Part shown: positions 59,801 to 64,000 of the stretch, piece after piece
Layout: every line of letters begins with the position of its first letter
Position numbering within the stretch: position 1 is the stretch's first letter
Origin: Candidatus Nitrosopumilus sp.
GTDB lineage: Archaea; Thermoproteota; Nitrososphaeria; Nitrososphaerales; Nitrosopumilaceae
NCBI GenBank assembly: GCA_029863275.1
Contig: JAOTVS010000004.1
Location: 1-64,000, forward strand
Length of the DNA: 64,000 bases
Direction of reading: 5' to 3'
Notes under the pieces: generated by a model
The model's input: only the letters and a program-made list of their open reading frames with translations
The model's database searches: none
Told to the model about the DNA's origin: nothing
Translations under genes and position numbers: made by a program

Positions 59801-60172
59801 TTATTTCACACGTTTGTAGATCTCTTTGAATTCATTTGAAATATTGTATGAGATGTTTAACAGATGAGTTATTTGATTCATTGATGTTTTTTTCTTTCCT
59901 AAATTTCTTAAAATGGCTAATGCCTTTTGTGGAGAAGTCAAAGATGGAGATTTTTGACCAGTCCATGTCTTGAAGGAATCTCCTACATCTAAACAGAAAT
60001 TTAAAATAAACTCCTTCCAATTTGGCATTGTTTTTACCTTTTCAGTAAGAATTACATTTGATATTTCGCGGAATTCATTTTTTCTATCCTTATACAGTAT
60101 TTCAATGGCTTGTTGAATTTTCTCTTTATCATATTCTTCTGTGTTTAGCATATACATTCCAATAAGATCCAT
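59801..60172 (-). CDS. Hypothetical protein
   Basis: 123-aa ORF, in-frame ATGs. Confidence 0.55.
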   Translation of the reverse strand: MDLIGMYMLNTEEYDKEKIQQAIEILYKDRKNEFREISNVILTEKVKTMPNWKEFILNFCLDVGDSFKTWTGQKSPSLTSPQKALAILRNLGKKKTSMNQITHLLNISYNISNEFKEIYKRVK

Positions 60173-60332
60173 GAAAAATTATTCTCCTATTGAGATATAA
60201 ACTAAATAGTAAATTATGTGACTTGGATTTAACAATAGATTTTCTTTTTGAGTGTTATGTAAAATCAAAGACAAGAGTATACATTTTTAGCAATATTTGA
60301 ACATTCAAGTCTAATATCTAAGTTTAAGCATC

Positions 60333-60440
60333 TCATACTTTAGAACATTTTTCACATAATACGGGCTTGTCTAGAGTGTAAACTAAATTTGTTTCTTTTT
60401 CTGTTATACCACACTTGAAACATTCTGCAACTCTTACCAT
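60333..60440 (-). CDS. 35-aa CxxC..CxxC zinc-knuckle microprotein
   Basis: Manual translation MVRVAECFKCGITEKETNLVYTLDKPVLCEKCSKV*. Confidence 0.55.
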   Translation of the reverse strand: MVRVAECFKCGITEKETNLVYTLDKPVLCEKCSKV

Positions 60441-60591
60441 AATTATTGTCTTAATTTTCTTATTATTTCTCTTTTTTCAAATTTTAGATTCTATTTTCTC
60501 CAAACCTAAAAATCCTGTAAAAAAAGGTATTTAGAATTAATGGAAAAAATAAGACAGATCAAATAATCTGTCTCAAGGGGCGTTAGGAAAA

Positions 60592-60732
60592 TTAGATATT
60601 GGTTGCAATAAAGGCACCAATACCCATACCAATCACAACACCAATACCCATACAGATAAGATCAAATTTCACGACCTTTCTAAATGGTGCATGAACCATT
60701 TTATCCCATGTTCTGATTCTTTGCGATTGCAT
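60592..60732 (-). CDS. 46-aa membrane microprotein with glycine-rich TM
   Basis: Manual translation MQSQRIRTWDKMVHAPFRKVVKFDLICMGIGVVIGMGIGAFIATNI* preceded by a GAGGTGA Shine-Dalgarno-like sequence. Confidence 0.65.
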   Translation of the reverse strand: MQSQRIRTWDKMVHAPFRKVVKFDLICMGIGVVIGMGIGAFIATNI

Positions 60733-60839
60733 ATTTTTCACCTCGGGGTAAAAATTCAGGTTATCAAATTATTAAACTGATTGTGAGTTGAGTTAATTCT
60801 ATGCGGAATCAACTACTATCTAGTTTAAATTTATAACTC

Positions 60840-60916
60840 TAAACCCTATTTTGCCGTAACAAGGTTTGTAGGTGAAACCTAGTTGGGGTTTAACCATACG
60901 GAAAGAAAAACCTACA
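60840..60916. ncRNA. Candidate structured RNA element (strand uncertain, + favoured)
   Basis: Complementary segments CCGTA/TACGG, AGGTTT/AAACCT, TAAACCC/GGGTTTA, TGTAGGT/ACCTACA in 77 nt; downstream T-rich tract. Confidence 0.35.
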
Positions 60917-60974
60917 TTAAGAATTTTTAATAAATAATAAGAGGCAAATGAACATTGAATTAATTTTCAATTTT

Positions 60975-61187
60975 TTATTTCTGTGATTGTCTTATCAGTA
61001 TTAGTTGGTGTCTACCCGAAGTTCCTTTTGGTCTAGTTCTCAGCATTACTCCACAACATGGACAAAAAACTCCCTCCCATTGGATAAAAATCTCGCATAC
61101 AGAGCATCTCTTGTGACCTAATTCATAAAAACCTCTATAGCTGATTTTTTTAGCCTTGTAATTCTTGCATGTTCCCTTACAGACCAT
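60975..61187 (-). CDS. Zinc-ribbon protein, 70 aa
   Basis: MVCKGTCKNYKAKK...RCSVCEIFIQWEGVFCPCCGVMLRTRPKG. Confidence 0.75.
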   Translation of the reverse strand: MVCKGTCKNYKAKKISYRGFYELGHKRCSVCEIFIQWEGVFCPCCGVMLRTRPKGTSGRHQLILIRQSQK

Positions 61188-61288
61188 GAAAAAAAACTAA
61201 GAGAATTTAATATTAATGAATTAAAATTCATTCTAAACAATTAGAGTTTTATTTTTTAACTAGATTTACATATTGAAAATATTGGATA

Positions 61289-62101
61289 CTATCTTCTCGT
61301 GCGTTTAAGATAGTCTGAAATTATTTTTGTAGCCATTTCATCAGGTGTGGTATCGTTTTTGTTTGATTCGTGTGCTAGTTTTCTTGCAGCTGTCTTTGAT
61401 AACTTGAATGAAATGTTTTGTTTTAATCTCAATGATTTTGCTTGTTTTAAAAGTTTTAGGTGAGATGATTTGGGTGAACGAGCCAAGGCAACAAGATATT
61501 TTTTTCGCAAACTTGATTCAAGGTTTGCAATCCTATTTACAAATTTTTCTGCCTTTGAGATGTTGGGAATGATTTGATAAAGTCTAGTCATCTCATCTCT
61601 TGATATTATCTGTGGGACAAATGATTTTAGCTTGTCAGGAACTCCTGCAAATCCTAGATATTTGTTTAATGTACGTGGTGACATTCCCATTGATTTGGCA
61701 GCAGCAGACTTGCCTACATGTTCAGTTAAAAACTTACAAGCATCGGCAATCTCTTTGTGGTTCATATCATTTCTGTGAATGTTTTCAACTACTGAGGCTG
61801 CCTTTGCATCTTTGAGGTCATATTCTGTTTTTCTGGTAATTAGGTGAACTGGAATCTTTTTTGCACCCAGTCTTTTCATGGCAGCCAGCCGACGTTGACC
61901 TGACATCAAAAGGTAGGTGTTCTTGTCTTGTTTTTGGACTAGGGGAGGATTTAACAATCCTTCATTTTTGATGGATTTTGCAAGCTCTGAGATCCCTTCT
62001 CGATCTAGTTTTCTTGCTTGTGCTTCTTTCCATATCTTGATTTGTTTAATTGGAATTTCTTTTAGTCTATAAGAGATAACAGGTTTGTATCTTTGTGCCA
62101 C
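61289..62101 (-). CDS. ParB/RepB/Spo0J-family protein
   Basis: ISELAKSIKNEGLLNPPLVQ, YLLMSGQRRLAAMKRLG, VENIHRNDMNHKEIADACKFL, HTH KSAAAKSMGMSPRTLNKYL. Confidence 0.9.
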   Translation of the reverse strand: MAQRYKPVISYRLKEIPIKQIKIWKEAQARKLDREGISELAKSIKNEGLLNPPLVQKQDKNTYLLMSGQRRLAAMKRLGAKKIPVHLITRKTEYDLKDAKAASVVENIHRNDMNHKEIADACKFLTEHVGKSAAAKSMGMSPRTLNKYLGFAGVPDKLKSFVPQIISRDEMTRLYQIIPNISKAEKFVNRIANLESSLRKKYLVALARSPKSSHLKLLKQAKSLRLKQNISFKLSKTAARKLAHESNKNDTTPDEMATKIISDYLKRTRR

Positions 62102-62121
62102 AATTTAAGATCAAAGTATTC

Positions 62122-62215
62122 TCACTTAAGTGATTCAAGTCTATTATTGGTTATCGAAAAGTTAACTCTTTGAGCTAGATTTTGGTTTTAGATTCAAAAT
62201 GAGTGATTTGAATCT
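62122..62215. promoter_or_regulatory. Palindrome/inverted-repeat cluster upstream of the parB-like gene
   Basis: TCACTTAAGTGA (62122-62133) 12-bp perfect palindrome; AGATTCAAA-8nt-TTTGAATCT (62190-62215). Confidence 0.45.
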
Positions 62216-62450
62216 GAATTCAATTTTCGATCAATTTACATTTTATTCCTAAACTGTTTAAATTTTAATCAGGAATTAATTCTAGAGTAAATTCTTGGAT
62301 TGAGCAATGAAAATTCTAACTCGAAATTATTTTATAATTAAGTAGGTTTTTCTGGATCAAAATTCTTGCGCATGAACGACCAATTTCTTGAATTTACTGC
62401 CTATTTTTGGGCAAAATTCTCAGCATGTTTTAATCCTTGATCGTATTCTT

Positions 62451-62573
62451 ATGAATTGTATACAAATGAAGGGATTATGCCACACTTGTTATGCATCAAA
62501 TTGTGATTTGGTAATATCTAAGGGCGATATTATTTGCAAATCTTGTTTTGAAAAAAACAAAGCAAAAAACTAA
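62451..62573 (+). CDS. 40-aa zinc-ribbon microprotein (ORF track start 62388)
   Basis: MNCIQMKGLCHTCYASNCDLVISKGDIICKSCFEKNKAKN*. Confidence 0.55.
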   Translation: MNCIQMKGLCHTCYASNCDLVISKGDIICKSCFEKNKAKN

Positions 62574-62599
62574 ATCATCAACTTTACAAGTGCAACTAA

Positions 62600-63472
62600 A
62601 TGAAAATTGCCTTATTTTCTCATTGTGCAATCGATACAATTACCATAGGTGAATCAAACTATGAGCAAATAGGTGGTGCTGCCACTTATGGTGGAATTAC
62701 TGCAAAACAGTTTGGAATGGATGTAGAACTGGTAACAAAGTTTGGTCCTGACTTTCCACACAAACAGTACCTTACAGGGAATCAAATCCAATTTGAAAAT
62801 TCTTTGAGTAAAAAAGACACAACAAAATTCTCAATAATCATTAAAGGTGCTGATAGAACACTAAAACTTGAAAACCAATGTGAGCCAATTTCATATTCTA
62901 AAATTAATGCAGATGGATTTATCGTTAGTCCTATTTTCCATGAAATTTCTGCAGAGGTGTTTGAAAAATTAAAACAAGATTCTAATTTTTTATTTTTAGA
63001 TCCTCAGGGATTTTTGAGAAGAACTGATGCGGAGAAAAATGTTTTTTTAGAAAACACGGCGGTTAACTTGGATAAAGTAAATGCCATCAAAGTCAACCCA
63101 GACGAGGCTCAGCATCTAATAGGTACATCAAACATCGAGTCCTTGGAGTTGCTACAAAAAAAAGGAGTCGAATATGCCATTTATACAAATAAAGCTGAAA
63201 TATCCATGCTAGTCAAAGATAGAATTTATTCCATAACTCTTCCAAACAAAAAAATCAATGATACGACTGGAATAGGAGATATTTTTTGTTCGGCATTTTG
63301 TTGCACCATGATTAAGGAAAATGATTTTCTTTGGGCTTTTTGTTTTGCTGGAGGGGCCGCTCAAGCAGCCCTTGATTCAAAAAATGTTGGACTTTTAAAG
63401 ATTCCAAAAAAAGGAACTATTGAAAACAATGCATCCTATTTTTACAATCTAATGAATTATCGCTCAATTTAG
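62600..63472 (+). CDS. PfkB-family carbohydrate/nucleoside kinase
   Basis: QIGGAATYGGITAKQFG, NDTTGIGDIFCSAFC (DTxGxGD) motif. Confidence 0.85.
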   Translation: MKIALFSHCAIDTITIGESNYEQIGGAATYGGITAKQFGMDVELVTKFGPDFPHKQYLTGNQIQFENSLSKKDTTKFSIIIKGADRTLKLENQCEPISYSKINADGFIVSPIFHEISAEVFEKLKQDSNFLFLDPQGFLRRTDAEKNVFLENTAVNLDKVNAIKVNPDEAQHLIGTSNIESLELLQKKGVEYAIYTNKAEISMLVKDRIYSITLPNKKINDTTGIGDIFCSAFCCTMIKENDFLWAFCFAGGAAQAALDSKNVGLLKIPKKGTIENNASYFYNLMNYRSI

Positions 63473-63497
63473 CTTTATCCTTTTATGGTATGGTAAT

Positions 63498-64000
63498 TTG
63501 AAAATCTCTGTGCAAATAGGAATTTATGGAATAGGTTCAACATCGGGCTCCCAGAAAATAATAAAAAAAATATTGGCAGAAAACGACGTCAAACCATTTA
63601 TCATTACTTCCAAGTCTAAATCAAAAGAGTTTGATTGTGTGATTGTTCTTGGAGGTGATAAAGGAATTCGGAATTATTTTCACAGGGCATTTGACTCTAC
63701 CTCTCCTGTTTTAGGAATCAATGAAGGTGAATATGGTGGATTTTTAGCACAAATAGATATCAAAGAATTTCCATCATATCTAAACAGATTAAAAAAACAA
63801 AACTATTCTATTGAAGAAGTCCCTCGATTGGCAGTAAAAATTGATGGAACAAATGTATTTCCTGTTTTAAATGACGTTGCAGTTTTTCCCTCTAAAAGTG
63901 CAATGCTAATGGAGCATACACTTAGTGTAAATGGTGAGGAGGTGTGGCACGATAGCAGTGACGGAATAATTATTTCTACTCCAATTGGTTCATCTGCCTA
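63498..64000 (+). CDS. nadK: NAD kinase, truncated by window end
   Basis: Manual translation ...FDCVIVLGGDKGIRNYF...VLGINEGEYGGFL...VLNDVAVFP...SDGIIISTPIGSSA. Confidence 0.85.
   Translation, partial: MKISVQIGIYGIGSTSGSQKIIKKILAENDVKPFIITSKSKSKEFDCVIVLGGDKGIRNYFHRAFDSTSPVLGINEGEYGGFLAQIDIKEFPSYLNRLKKQNYSIEEVPRLAVKIDGTNVFPVLNDVAVFPSKSAMLMEHTLSVNGEEVWHDSSDGIIISTPIGSSA

Noticed and set aside
60857-60865. GTAACAAGG resembling the 16S rRNA 3' region
   Set aside because: Only a short match and no surrounding rRNA sequence; coincidental

Overview
AT-rich archaeal chromosome segment. Gene content (archaeal PolB, RpoK, Alba, S25e, S26e, archaeal ThrRS, deoxyhypusine synthase, AMP phosphorylase, TrmB regulators, many CxxC microproteins) points to a marine or soil Nitrososphaeria/Thaumarchaeota genome, probably Nitrosopumilales; this is inference, as no search was run. 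Most of the window is ordinary housekeeping sequence. Accessory regions of note: (i) a type IV filament locus at 14.9-26.9 kb with one secretion ATPase, two separate TadB/TadC-like platform proteins, four prepilin-like proteins (one of 641 aa) and a large membrane-anchored surface protein; (ii) a 14 x 51-aa tandem-repeat secreted protein at 10.8-13.3 kb; (iii) a compact intergenic element at 60.84-60.92 kb with several mutually exclusive or pseudoknot-forming complementary segments, a candidate small structured RNA; (iv) an orphan ParB-like gene with perfect palindromes just upstream; (v) a decayed P-II (GlnB/GlnK) gene at 52.29-52.45 kb, missing from the ORF track; (vi) a one-cyclin-box mini-TFB; (vii) several unlisted small ORFs encoding zinc-ribbon, YHS and membrane microproteins. 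No rRNA, convincing tRNA, CRISPR array, IS element or prophage was seen.
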